Source: Castor canadensis (Eukaryota; Chordata; Mammalia; Rodentia; Castoridae). From it: a stretch of 64,000 nucleotides of DNA. Where the stretch lies: the NCBI RefSeq assembly GCF_047511655.1, contig NC_133392.1, positions 95,101,042 through 95,165,041 on the forward strand, written 5' to 3'. Shown here piece after piece: positions 23,401-35,800 of the stretch (its first letter is position 1; each line of letters begins with the position of its first letter). The notes under the pieces were generated by a model that saw nothing but the letters and a program-made list of their open reading frames with translations, had not been told where the DNA came from and did not search any database. The position numbers were made by a program, and so were the translations under genes.

Positions 23401-23826
23401 TCCTTCACCAAATTACTGTCTTTCAATACCCATTTCTCCTCCTTCCATTTCAGTGGGTTTGTTGTTGTTTTGTTAATCTTTGGCAGTTTGCTGCTAGATG
23501 TGGTCATCATTAACTTCTCAGGTGGGGGTGATTTAGGTGAGACTGTTCTGGTGCAACTCTCAGGAGCAAGAGTCAGCTGGTCTATGCAAATTTGCTTGTT
23601 TCTTCATTTTTTAAATTCAGTCTCTCACTCTTCCCTTGAGCAACCTGTATGTATACCAGCTTCAGCATGAGGAGGAAGGACTCACCTTGGCAATGACAAA
23701 TCCATGAGTTTGAAGGAGCCTTAGGTCCCTAAAGACTTGATAAAATAGGGCTACAATGGTCATCATAGATTACCACATTGTGTGCTTTTTAAAGGAGAGA
23801 AATTTTCTATCCCATTCAGGGCAGGT
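20473..23826. other. Unassigned sequence
   Basis: No gene or confident repeat over about 3.3 kb. Open frames of 60-103 codons (for example 21806-22117) show no recognisable domain. Confidence 0.5.
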
Positions 23827-23932
23827 TTTTTTTTTTTTTTTTTGGTGGTACTGGGGTTTGAACTGAGGCTTAGGGCCTCGTGCTAGCTAAGTAGGAGCTC
23901 TTACTGCTTAAGTCTTTCCACCAGCAAGCACT
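23827..23932 (-). mobile_element. dID-type SINE half, antisense
   Basis: A run of T followed by GGTGGTACTGGGGTTTGAAC and, further on, CTTAAGTCTTTCCACCAGCA. This is the complement of the dID half with its A tail. A second T-run follows at 23940. Confidence 0.85.
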
Positions 23933-26290
23933 AGGGCATTTTTTTTTTTTAAAGCAGAGACATTTATTTTTTCCCAGCCAAACATGATCCCAATGGATAC
24001 AGTAATAATGAGATTTTTTCCATTAGTCTGTGAATTCATGACTTTATTTAGTCCTTGGTTTAGAATTTACATTCTGAACCATAGGCATAAGAAATTATTG
24101 AGCACTTATTATAATGCAAAGTTATTTGGTACACAGAATTATGAGAGTTAATCTTTATGAAAGCAAAGAAGATTCAGTAGGCTCCACTCCACATCCTGCA
24201 TGTTGACACAGCAGCCTTGGGAAAGTGACTTTGGGATCTTTTGAAGAAAATATGTAAATCTAGAGCCATGCCTACTCATCCTGTCTTCTGTCCATGCTTC
24301 TTATCAACTAAAAATACATGAAAGCCATATTAGTTTGCTAATAAGTGTGGCATTGAACAGAAAGTTCTTCTCTCCATTTCTTCCTACACTAACCTTGCTT
24401 AAGGGAAGGTACAAATATTAAAATGAACATTTGAAACTTGCTTGGGACAAACTTTACTTGCCCCAAGAATGTAGGTAGAGTTTCTTTTTGGCCAAAAATG
24501 TGCTGTTTGTCATTGTGTAACAGATACACATGCATCCAAGTAAGCAACATCTTTTAAAATCCAATGACTTTTAGCCATTCCCATTCTATGTTAACTTCCA
24601 CATCACACAATTATTTTTATATAGTAAGAGTTGAAGTGTGGCCTAAAGATACAATTTCGAATGTGAGCCAACTTTAGCATCTTAGCATTTTTGTTCTTCT
24701 TGAGTTCCATTTAGGTCTTATTTTCTCAGGTAGCTTCTCCAAAGAAAGTTTTACCTTTAAGATTGCTACTAGGTAGGACATTTTATAGAGATCTTGAGTC
24801 AGCTTCTCTGTACGGTTTGAGTTTAGAACCAGAGCAAATCAGCCCCCACTAGACTCACAAACACCCCACGGTTCCCCACTAGGCATATCTGACTGAGAGG
24901 CAGCTGTTGCTGACACTGTGTGCAGGGTCTGGTCCCGCAGCTCCTAGGATGAAACAAGTAGGTGAGATCGATGTGAGAGGGGGCAACCATCAGGTAGAGG
25001 CACAGGGCGAGGTTGTCTTTTTCATATTTTTATAAGAAACATTTCTGTGAACCAAGGGAAAAAAAAACATAGATTGAGTAGGATTTTACAGCAGGGAGTA
25101 TTGATGATGTTAGAGTTGATTTTCCCTTTCATCTTTTATTTTAAATTTGACAGTGTCTGCTTATGTATGTGTAAAATGATTCTCTCTGAACAAATCTGAG
25201 CAGATGCCCTGAAAGGTTAAAGGAAATATGGATGAAATAATTTCCCAGTTTTTATTACTATATTTAAGTAGTTTTCTACAGGGAAATGAATCTGTCATTA
25301 AAATACATCTTCTTCTATCCTGTTTCTTTTTCTGAGTAAAACGTGTAATTTATACAAAGTTTTAATGACTGTATTTTAAGTGGTCTATTTTTCAAAAACC
25401 TTATGGCTCAGGTAAAAGGAAAGGATCCTACTTTCCTGTCCTAAATGTGCCCTGTGCTCTTGTGGATGTCTTTGCAAGATCTAAAACAATGTTCATTTTT
25501 TTCATTGCAGATTGCAAAGGTATCTATCAGCTAACATGCTTATCACATCTAAGAAAGATTTTTAGAGATGGGAGCAGTTTTTCAATTTCCTCCCAATTTG
25601 ATGAGTATATTAATTGAAAGAAAATTATTTTGAGAGAAAATGGACTATCTGAAGGAAATTTGAGGAAGAGTAAGCACAGATTAAGAATGAGATGGGTTAA
25701 CTGTAGAATAATGGGGTTTTGATTTTTATCAAAAGGAAAAATACATAACAGTTACACTTTATTTTACTATACTTTCCCCAGTATTCCTACTCTTTCAAAT
25801 TTGCTCACACACACTCTTGCACACACATACGTTCCTCCAGGACAGGGCTTAACTCTCTTACCTGTTTTTATAAGAAATGCATACTGCTGTCATATGCCAG
25901 AGGCCATAGTTATCCAAAAGTCACAGGTCAATAAAGATCACTTACATTTTTTTGATTCTTCTCATCTTCCTTTTCACCTAGGTCCTGGCTGCCAAATTTT
26001 TAAACCCCCATCCTTTCCAAAATATTTGATGGCACTTAAACTTTTGTTATTTTGCTCTAGGAAAAAAATGACCTTTACTCTTCAACTCCTCATCACAAGA
26101 TATTCTCTCTTTTAAAATGAAGTTAAAGCCTTGACCTTCTTCCTTGATGAGGTATAATAAAGTAAGAAAAGATGAGTAGGTTTTCTTTAAAACTGTCCTT
26201 TAAGAGGAAATAAGGAGAATGGTCAATATTGTATGTCATTTAAACATATTTAACATGTGTTCTATGAGTTCATACATGTTTCTTGAAGGT
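23933..26290. other. Unassigned sequence
   Basis: No gene recognised. A less AT-rich patch at about 24800-25010 is commented on under rejected items. A short CA-like tract lies near 25805-25830. Confidence 0.5.
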
Positions 26291-26740
26291 TGTGTTAGTC
26301 AGGATTTTAGGTAAAACTTAAAGGACAAGATTTATTTTAGCTCATTGTTTCAGAGGATGCAGGTCATCTGAGTCCATTTCCTTTAATCCTACAATGAAGC
26401 AGGTATCACAGCAGTAGGAAAGTGTGGTAGAGGCTGCTCACCTCATGGTAGTCAGGAGACAGGGATAGAGACAAAGAGAGGTCAGGGACAAGATACAACC
26501 CCAAGGAGATATCCTCCTGACGTACTTTCTCCAATAAGGTCCATACTTCTGTAAGTTTCTACCACTGCCCAATAATGCCATCAAAATTCTGGAACTATCA
26601 ATGGATTGCCTCTTTGATGAGGTCACAGCCTTCATGATGAATTTTATTCCCCATGATTGGATTCAGAAGGTGGGGACAAATCTTCAACACCTGAGTCTTT
26701 TGTGGAGACACTTTATACCTAAACCCAAATATTATGGCCA
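26291..26740 (-). mobile_element. ERVL-MaLR solo LTR, antisense
   Basis: Begins TGTGTTAGTCAGGATTTTAG, then AAGATTTATTTTAGCTCATT and GTTTCAGAGGATGCAGG, and ends near AAACCCAAATATTATGG. This is the complement of a MaLR LTR (the strand opposite holds the AATAAA-like signal in CTAAAATAAATCTTG). About 450 bases, close to full LTR length, no internal coding region attached. It looks old and decayed. Confidence 0.65.
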
Positions 26741-27271
26741 TAAGCTCTATAAAATTAAATGTTTTTTCATTGAGCAATTTCTAATGTGTTTCTATTACTA
26801 GTATTCATATGGTCATTTTCTTCCGTAAGTGACAATTAAGATTATGACAACTTACTATGTCATTTCCCCACTTCCTCCTCACACGGTATTAATTCGCCCC
26901 AGGCAGGACCTATTACTCTCTCCTGTGCTCTGATTTTGTAAAAAAAAAAAAAAAGACATGTTTGTTTAAGATAGCTACACAGAGAGTTTCCTTGTGACAT
27001 TTCATGTCCTCTGTTTTTTATTTTGTACCTTAATCCTTAATTTTTTATGATGGCTTTAACAGTTTTAAAAAGGCTATGTTCATTCTTGTCTAGAGATCAC
27101 ATCAACAATAATCACCTCAACTTCCTTCTTTTACACTGCCCCTCTCCTATGTGACTTCCTCTTACCATTACCTGTCTTTCATAATACTGCTGTACTTGCA
27201 TTAGGTCTACTTCTCACATATGAGAGAAAACATGTGGCTTTTAGCCTTCTTGAACTTGGTTAACTTCACTT

Positions 27272-28368
27272 AAGATGATGTTCTCAGCCAGGTGCTGGTG
27301 GCTCATGCCTGTAATTATAGCTACTCAGGAGGCAGAGATCAGGAGGATCACAGTTCAAAGGCAGCCCTGGCAAATAGTTCCTGAGACACTGTCTCGAAAA
27401 CACCCATCACAGCTTTTCTGCCCTCTTCCCCCCGCCCCCCAGGGCCGCCCTGGCTGCACGGCTCTTGCTCTGAGCTCCAGGCTCCTGCTAGGCTGTCTTC
27501 TCCCTCCAGCCACCATCATGATCATCTACAGGGACCTCATTAGCCATGATGAGCTGTTCTCCGACATTTACAAGATCCGGGAGATCGCAGATGGGCTGTG
27601 CTTGGAGGTGGAGGGCAAAGATGGTCAGTAGGACCTAGGGTAACATCGATGACTCGCTCATTGGTGGAAATGCTTCCGCTGAAGAGCCTGAGGGCGAAGG
27701 TACCGAAAGCACAGTAATCCCTGTGACATTGTCATGAACCATCACTTACAGGAAACCAGCTTCACAAAAGAAGCCTACAAGAAGTATATCAAAGATTACA
27801 TGAAATCACTCAAAGGCAAACTTAAAGAACAGAGACCAGAAACAGTAAAACGTTTCATGATGGGGGCTGCGGAACAAATCAAGCACATCCTTGCTAATTT
27901 TAATAACTACCAGGTTTTCACTGGTGAAAACATGAATCCAGATGGCATGGTTGCTCTCCTGGACTACCATGAGGATGGTGTGACCCCGTATATGATTTTC
28001 TTTAAGGATGGTTTAAAAATGGAAAAATGTTAACAAATTGGACAATTATGTTGGATCTATCACCTGTCATCATAACTGGCTGCTGTTTGTCACCACACAA
28101 CACCAGGACTTATGACAAATGGGACTGATGTCAATTTGAGCTCTTCATTTCTCTTGACTGTGATTTATGTGGAGCGGAGGCATTGTTTTTTAAGAAAAAC
28201 ATGTCATGTAGGTTGTCTAAAAATAAAGTGCATTTAAACTCAAAAAAAAGAAAAAATACCCATCACAAAAAGGGCTCATAGTGTGGGCCCTAAGTTCAAA
28301 CCACAGTACTGCAAAAAAAAAAAGGGGGGGGCTCCAGTACTGCAAAGTAAAAAAAAAAGATGTTCTCC
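27272..28368 (+). mobile_element. B1-dID SINE split by a TPT1 retrocopy
   Basis: The left part (27286-27411) has GGTGGCTCATGCCTGTAATT, then GAGATCAGGAGGATCACAGT and CTGAGACACTGTCTCGAAAA. The right part (28268-28350) has GGGCTCATAGTGTGGGCCCT, then AAGTTCAAACCACAGTACTG and an A tail. The SINE sits in the antisense L1: AAGATGATGTTCTC at 27272-27285 reappears as AAAAGATGTTCTC at 28356-28368, its target duplication. The 3' end repeats CTCCAGTACTGCAAA after an A/G-run, a small tail expansion. Confidence 0.9.
27412..28252 (+). pseudogene. Processed TPT1 (TCTP) pseudogene
   Basis: An intronless copy of the mRNA for translationally controlled tumour protein, a small conserved cytosolic protein linked to growth and survival. 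The copy begins at CTTTTCTGCCC, the 5' TOP start of TPT1 mRNA, so it is full length. The coding part runs from the ATG at 27518 to the stop at 28031-28033. It reads [20 protein letters not shown] at the start and, after a shifted stretch, the C-terminal half from 27734 ([20 protein letters not shown]) to DGLKMEKC. An extra A near 27621 and a 4-base loss near 27720-27735 break the frame between them, so no full protein can be made. The polyadenylation signal AATAAA is at 28222 and the A tail starts at 28242. It is flanked by a 15-base duplication, 27397-27411 and 28253-28267, with one mismatch. It lies inside a SINE, hence is younger than it. No promoter is evident. Confidence 0.97.
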
Positions 28369-29950
28369 AGTGCCATCCATTTACCTGCAAATGACAAAAT
28401 TTTACTCTTATTTGTGACCAAATAAAATTCCATTGTGCATAAATACCACATTTTCTTAATCCATTCATCAGTAGTGGGGCATCTTGGCTGTTTCCGTACC
28501 TTAGCTATTGTGAATAATGGGGCAATAAACATGGGTGTGCAGGTGCCTTTGTTGTAACCTAACTTACATTCCTTCAAATATATCTCTAGGAGTGGAATTG
28601 CAGAATCACATGGTAGAACTATTTTTAGTTTTGGGGGAACCTCCTTCTGTGTTGCACAGTGGTTGTACTAATTTATATTCCTTGTAAATGTAAATTACAG
28701 GGATTTACAATTTCCCCCCAGCCTTGCCAACATTTGTTGTTGTTTGTGTTCTTGATGGTAGGCACTCTAACAGGAGTGAGGTGAAAGCTTAACGTGGTTT
28801 TGATTTTCATTTCCTTTTCAGCCAGGGATGTTAAGCATTTCTTCATGTGTTTATTAGCCATTTGGACTTCTTCCTTTGAAAAAGCACTGTTTAGTTCATT
28901 TGCCCATTTCTTCACTGTATCATTTATTTTTTGGAAGTGTAGTTTTTTGATCTCGCTGTATAGTCTGGTTATTAACCCCTTCTCAGATTTATAGCTGGCA
29001 ATGATTTTCTCCCACTCCATGGGCAGCCTCTTTAATTTAGATACCATTTCTCTTGTTGTTCAGAAGCCATTTAATTTCATGTTGTTCCATTGGTCAATTC
29101 TTTCTCTTAGTTGCTGAGCCATTTGAGTTCAATTTAGGAAGTCATTGCCTATGCCTATTAATTCCAATGTATTCTTGGAATTACAATGTACCTTCAAAGT
29201 TTCAGGTATTATATTAAGCTCCTTAATATAATAAGTGTCAGCCTTGAGTTGATAATTGTTCAGGGTGAAAGACAAGGATCTCATTTCAGTTTTCTGCATG
29301 CAGAGATCTGGTTTTCCCACAATATTTGTGGAAGACACTGTCTTTGCTGCATTATATGTCTGTAGGACCTTTGTCAAAAATCAGGTGGGCATAGATGCAA
29401 TATCCTTATCTGGGTCTCCTATTCTGTTTCACTGTTCTTCATATCTGTTTTTGTGCCAGTACCATGCTGTTTTAATGGCTATGTCTCTGTAGTATAGTTT
29501 GAAGGTATTGTAATACCTCCAGCATTATTCTTTTTGTTCAGTATTTGCCTTGTCTGTTCTCTTTTGTACTTTCAGATGAACTTTAGTGTTGACTTTTCAA
29601 CTTCTGTGACAAATGTCATTGGAATTTAGATGATAATTGCATCAAACATATAGATTGCTTTTGATAATCTATTGATTATACCAATCCATGAGCATGGGAG
29701 ATCTTCCTATCTTCTGCAGTCTTCTTTGATTTCTTTCTTCAGTGGTTTATAGTTTTCCTTGTAGAGGTCTTTCACTTCATTTGTTAAGTTCATTCCTAGG
29801 TATTTTTTGAGGTTTTTATAAATGCAATTGTTTTCCTATATTCTTTCTCAGTTTGTTCATTGTTGGTGTACAGAAAGGCTACTCTTTTATGAATTGATTT
29901 TGTATCCTGATACTTTGCTGAAGCTTTTTATGGTGTCTAGGAGAATTTTG

Positions 29951-30428
29951 GTGGAGTTTTTCACTTAGGAGTTTTTTTTTTCTTTATTATTGTGTTGGAT
30001 GGGAGTACATTGTGGCATTTACAAAAGTTCTTACAATTCATCAAATATATCATGCTTGAATTCATTCCTTTATCTCTCCTCTCCCCTGATTCCTGGGATA
30101 ATTTCAACAGATATCATTTTTGCATTTACATACAAGTGTACACATTTTTTTACCCTTTTCCCCCACCACCTGCCTCTACCCACTGGTCCAACCCTTCCCC
30201 TGGGCAGGACCTATTCTGCCCTCCTGTTGTCAATTTTGTAGAAGGGAAAAGACAAAAAGAAAAACATGACATTTTTGTTTGTTTGAGATACAGGTAGCTA
30301 TACACAGGGAGTTTCTTTGTGATATTTCCATGTATAGGTGTATTGTAAGCCCAACTGATTTATCTCCTCTAATTTTCATTCTACCTCAGTCCCTTTGTTA
30401 TGGCAGAGTTTTTTGTGGAGTCTTTCAC
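29951..30428 (-). mobile_element. L1 3' UTR inserted in an older L1, antisense
   Basis: A T-run at 29972-29981 leads into TTATTATTGTGTTGGATGGG and then the complement of the 3' UTR, including GGGCAGGACCTATTCTGCCC and GCTATACACAGGGAGTTTCT. The flanks GTGGAGTTTTTCAC (29951-29964) and GTGGAGTCTTTCAC (30415-30428) repeat the host L1 text and mark the target duplication. The host ORF2 resumes at once. Confidence 0.8.
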
Positions 30429-30992
30429 ATCTTTTAAGTATAAGATGATGATATCTGCAAATAGGGATAGTTTGACTGCTTCCTTTTGAATCGTATTCTA
30501 TTTTTATTTCTTCTTCCTGTCTTATTGCTCTGGCTAGGAATTTCAAGACTATGTTAAATAAGAGTGGACAGAGTGGACACCTTTGTTTTTGCTGACTTTA
30601 GTATGATGTTGACTACAGCCTTGTCTTATATAGACTTTATTATATTAGGGTAACATTCCTTCTATTTCTAGTTTTATCAAAGCTTTTATCATGAAAGGAT
30701 GTTGAATTTTGTCAAAGGCTTTTTTCTGCATCTATTGAAATGATCATGTGGTATCTGGACAATGGAATCCTTAGGGTGACCTACTTAGTGCAATAAAAGT
30801 CATTGAAATATTTGACCATACAACTCTTTCCTTTCTTCCTTTCATTGCCTGGAGGAAGAGTATTCTGACTAAATTAAATGGAGAGGGAAGGTCATAATCT
30901 AATTACGGTGGCAAAAGAAAGCAAAATACCAAAGAAGACATGGACATTTTGAGTGAAATTAGTAATTTAATCACCATTAAAAATTTGAACAA

Positions 30993-31215
30993 TTTGTTGG
31001 GTGTAGTGTTTCAGGCTTATAATCTCAGCTACTCAGGAGGGAAAGGCAGGAGAATAATGAATTTGAGGCCAGTTCAGGCAATAGTGAGACTGTGTCACAT
31101 AAACAAAATACAAAGAAAAAGAATGTGAGTGTGGTTCAAATGCCTGCCTAGCTTGTGTGAGGCCCTGGATTCAATCCCTACCACCACAAAGATTAATTAA
31201 TTAATTAATTAAAAT
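30993..31215 (+). mobile_element. B1-dID dimeric SINE, sense
   Basis: TTGGGTGTAGTGTTTCAGGC, then CTCAGCTACTCAGGAGGG, then GCCTGCCTAGCTTGTGTGAG and GGCCCTGGATTCAATCCCTA. The tail has become a short (ATTA)n repeat at 31193-31213. Confidence 0.88.
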
Positions 31216-34200
31216 GGTTTAAAAGATACACTTTTCATTTGTGAGATAAAAATTCATGTGTATATTAATATTATGGAATCCATTATGAACTAAGGATTCA
31301 AAGCTATGGACCTGCAAGTGATACTTGTCTTATGAAATATAACGGATGGAAAATTGAGAGACGTTGGGATTCCTGCCTATGGTTCTACAATTGTAAGTTT
31401 ATAATTATAAGGATGAGGATTAGTATTTTGTCCTTCTAGTAATGTATATATATTTATTCAGTTTTAGTTTAAAAAATCTACCATGAATTTAGGCTAGGCT
31501 GCATGTTGATTTAAAAATCCAATTGATAGAATTTGAATAAAACTTAAAAAGAATAAAGCATAATAATCAGATAAGCTATGTTTGCATATCTGGAGAGATC
31601 TTTTTGAGAACTTCAATCATTATTTGTGATATTAGCTTAATTTTATGAGGGTTGTACTTGAGTAACTCATTCTGCTTCAATAGTAGTGTTTTTTTAAAGA
31701 GTATCTACTATCACACATGTTATTTATTTGTATTAATTATTTTAGCTTGTCAATGTGAACTCACCTAGTCAAATGCACTTTATTACACCATAAAAAGGGA
31801 AAAATATGAGCTGAAGAAAACTTTAGTTTTATTAAAAATACATATTTTATATTATTTTATAGGGGTTTGAATACAAAATGTTTACATTCAATTCTTTGGA
31901 ACAATTCCTCAAGAATAGATTCAATCATGATTCAATATGACATAAAAATGCTTCCTCTTCATATTAGTTTTTAAATAGTGGAACAATTTATCTCCAAAAC
32001 TTCAAATTACTGGCCCTTTAGTTGAAGAATAATGGATATCCATTATTTTTTAATGGATAGTTTTAGGATTAGCATGTTCATGGAAATAACAAAATAAATA
32101 TTCACTTGGACAAGGAATATGATTAATAAAAAAATTGCAAGCTGTTTCAAACTCCTTGTTATTTATTCATCTTCTGACTTTTCCTATTGTGGTACTTTGA
32201 AAGTCATGGGAAAAAAAGCTGATATATTCATTCCTATTTCAAGGTGTATTTAAAGACGTAGAATCTTTATTTTAAATTGATTTTTTATAATTATATTTGC
32301 AATTGTCCTCACTTTGCTATATTTAGAATTGACTGCTTCCCTTTTGAATCAAGATAGATAAAAACTGGACAAGGTTTGTATAAGAGTACAAAGGGTCATG
32401 CTTAATTTCAAACCACAAGCTGTCAAAACCCTGGTGCTCTCCTGGCCAGTCATTTTACACTTGATAAGTAAACCCACTTGAGGAATGTTTATATGCCCTG
32501 ATGCTTTTGGACACATTCACTGACAGAACACATTCTTTGAAGAAATATATCAACACTGTTTATCTCCCTGAGTGTTACCCTAAACCCTGTCAGTGCTAAT
32601 GATATCAGGACATGGATTAAACAAATCCTTTTGAGAGTGACTATGGGTATTTCTGCATTCAAATCACAAATACAGGAATTTTGGCTGCAAAATGGGCAAC
32701 AGACATTTCAACATGCAAACCATTCTGTTCATATAAAAAGCTTTAATAGAGAACCACTCTATAGATCTGCTGTCACTTTTGAATTTAACATGCAGCTACA
32801 GCCTTCCACAAGCAGGAAAAAATGGAACACTTAGACACACATTGAATATGTGAGCATCGTGACATCCCAGTATAGCAGAGAACAACAATGGAGCTATGTT
32901 AAAGTGATGAATAGGTAATACTGGTTCTCTAAGAGATAGAAACAAGTCCAAATTGTGTCTTCTTCCTATATTCCATTTTCTCACATCCTAAATGAAGACA
33001 GACTGTTATTTACCCTTGTATTACTGAAACAAGCCATTGATGTGTACATAAAGGTTAGTTCTGTGAATTTTTGAGACTAAATCTATTATCTTTATTTGGC
33101 TTATAATGATGACCTTTCCCATTGTTTCAATGAAAAATGATTTTTAAAAGAAATTGGCAATTTTTAATATCCAAATGCTTTTGGATACAAATGGTAGTTA
33201 TGTTTAAGGTCCTTTTAGTTTAGTTTTATTCATTCATTTCATTACAAAATGATTTAGTGTATTGAATGTGGCAACTTAGCATAAAAACCTTGTATTTTAA
33301 TGTGGAAGTTATATTTGAGAGGTAATTAAAATTGTTTTTGTACCAAACAACTAAACAGTTTTATTTCTAATGGATTTTATTTCACATTCTTTCAACTAAA
33401 TTTTACACTTAAGAAAAATTCTTACTGCTGTTATTTATACTCTGAAATAAGTTGCTTAATTTAAAAAAAATTCATACAAACATATATTTCACTTATGTTC
33501 AAGTCTGCCACAGTTATTTTTGTTTCCAAAATCTACAATTTCTTTTTCTAAATATAAAGCCAGATATTCTCATTTTTATTTATTAAAGATAAACTTATTT
33601 TTGATTATTTTTGTGTTACTATGTCAATTATTATAAAAACATGTTTCTCATAGACCATAAAAAATATAACATCCCATTAATTTGAGAATTGATGTCACAA
33701 TTCAGCTGCTGACAAATTTATCAGCAGTTTGTGAAGTTTTAGTAGCAAACAACCAAATGAAGGAATTATCCAAAGAATGAGAATAATGCATTCTTCTCTC
33801 TAAATATCTCTTTTATATCTGATCTTCTTAAACATATATGAATAAAGTTCTTACTTATGATCTTCTCAATGAAATAACCAGATGCATTCTGGAACCAGCT
33901 GACCCCATTATATCTAATAATATAAATTATAATAAAATATGTAATAATGTTCCAGAAAAGTCACAGAGTTGCTGCATATATGGATAAAGTCAAATCAAAT
34001 GCATATAAAATATTTTAAAAATTATATTTTACATGTGTAAGTAAAGGTTGTACATTACTTTCGAAGTGCTGCTGTTGGATACTATTTTTGGTCTCTTCCC
34101 AACAGTGTCTGTCAGCATTGATAAAATGGACAAGAAAAGCTTACTATAGAGAGCTGTCTATCAACCCATTAAACCAGCGATTTTCTGTTGCTTCAATGAC

Positions 34201-35194
34201 TCTTTGAATCTGATGTGGCATAGAGTATGGCAGGCTTCAGAGACAAAAAAGAATTCAAAAAGAGACTACTTATTTATTTATTTGTATTTGTGCTATTCAG
34301 AAATTCTGAATAGAAGAATAGAAACTTAAACAAAAAGTAGATTTTTTTTTCGATTACCAGCTTCAGCCCAAACCATGTTAGTTTTAGTGACAAAGAATGG
34401 GTAAATTTGGTGTAGACTACCCAAGTCCCACTAGAGTTTAAATGTTTTATTGTATACAAAGAAGAAATATACTGCATGGTTAAATTGATAATAAATAAAC
34501 AAAACAAATTCTGGAAGAAAAAATAACAGCTACAACTGAAGTTTTCCAGTGTGCATTTCTTTTATTAGGAACTTATAGCATTGTGTTCACTTATCTTGAT
34601 AGAAACATGAGGTGTCCATTCTATGCTAATGTCCAGTGCTCATTTTCATGTCCTCTCATTTATTTATAGTTATATATAGCTATATAGTATAGTATCTAAC
34701 ATGTACATAGCATGTATAAACATATGTTATATATGAAAATAAATGATAATGCACATATATGTCATAAAGTTTCAGGCAACTGGTTTGATTCTAAGTTAAA
34801 TTGCCTGGCATTTCCATACTTTTTAATTTTCAAGTCCTTTTCTATTCAGTGCATTTGATACCATTCTTAAGAATAAGATTTAAAACCTACTTTAAAATAT
34901 AATTTTTACCTTAACCAATTCATTCCTTAGGTTGTAATGTGATGAATGTAAACTTTAAAAAAGTAATCATTTTACTAAATTTTTAAAAAGAATTTGGTTT
35001 TCTGACATTATGTCTAGAGTTTAATTTAGTACATAATTGTATACTATTACTTTCATTAGATTCCTCTTTAAAAGTCTGATATCATTATGTTTTGCTCACT
35101 GAAATTAAAAAAATTCATTGAAATTCAAATAAGATATTATAGCAAGAAATAACTTAGGTTTTCACTATTTTATTCATGGTCTTGAAATTGTTTT
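31216..35194. other. Unassigned sequence
   Basis: About 4 kb without a gene or confident repeat. Short hairpin CTGCTGACAAATTTATCAGCAG near 33701-33725. Two stretches (32500-32800 and 33660-33800) look less AT-driven and might be conserved, which cannot be judged from one sequence. Confidence 0.45.
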
Positions 35195-35475
35195 TAATAT
35201 TGTCAGCAGGGATCAGGGGAGAACGTAGGAGGAAAGAAATGATTCCTGAGGAGTGAAGATGATGGAATTATGCTTCACACACACATATGAAGACAGCATA
35301 ATGAAACCCACCAAACCCTGAAAGATGGGGAGGAAGAAGGGGAGTGGGTATTTATATAATGCAGTAGGTGAACTTGTTCAAGATACATTGTATGTATGTA
35401 TTGAATTATCACAATGAAATTCCTCAAATGATTAATGTGTGATAAATCAAAAAGGAGTAAAAATGTACAATAAAT
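35195..35475 (+). mobile_element. LINE L1 3' UTR stub, sense
   Basis: AAAGATGGGGAGGAAGAAGG, then GTGGGTATTTATATAATGCA and GAATTATCACAATGAAATTC match the 3' UTR end of the large L1 near 52200-52330 (CACAGTGAATCTCC type). No coding part. Confidence 0.6.
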
Positions 35476-35644
35476 ACTCCCCCAAATCCTCGAGTGAACT
35501 TTAAGTCTTCATGAGATCTGGCTTCTGCAATTTTTCTTATCACAGGCTGCAGTCCCTGCTGGTCAGAGTTTTGCTTTTCTAACACATCAAGTTCCTTCCC
35601 AGGGCAGGGCCTTTTTGTTTGCTATATCAGGCCACTTAACTGGC

Positions 35645-35800
35645 TGTACAACGTTGGACAATTGCCTATCCTTACTGTGCCTCAATTTCCTCATCAGTGA
35701 GGAGGCATAATAATAGTCTCTTCCTTCAATTAGCTTTTGAGAGGGTTAAATTAAATAGCACCAGCAAAGCACTTACTGTAAACTGCCATTAAGGCTAACA
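35645..35800 (+). mobile_element. MIR SINE fragment, sense
   Basis: CTGTGCCTCAATTTCCTCAT, then CATAATAATAGTCTCTTCCT and GAGAGGGTTAAATTAAATAG follow the MIR sense core closely. Confidence 0.75.

Larger units (their letters stand above)
26862..30775 (-). mobile_element. LINE L1, antisense, host of nested insertions
   Basis: Bases 26862-27285 are antisense 3' UTR, 28356-29950 antisense ORF2 C-terminus and 30430-30775 further ORF2. Reverse frames keep L1 patterns: 28673-29047 reads LITRLYSEIKKLHFQKINDT, followed by WANELNSAFSKEEVQMANKH. The element is split at 27286-28355 by a SINE that contains a TPT1 copy, and at about 29968-30414 by another L1 3' end. Both the outermost 3' end and the 5' part are missing. 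Confidence 0.88.

Noticed and set aside
24800-25010. Possible exon with a GTGAG donor after CAAGTAG
   Set aside because: Only composition and a single donor-like word support it; no acceptor, open frame or match recognised.
27734-28033. Functional small TPT1-like gene
   Set aside because: It is the C-terminal half of a processed pseudogene with a broken frame, and no promoter is seen.
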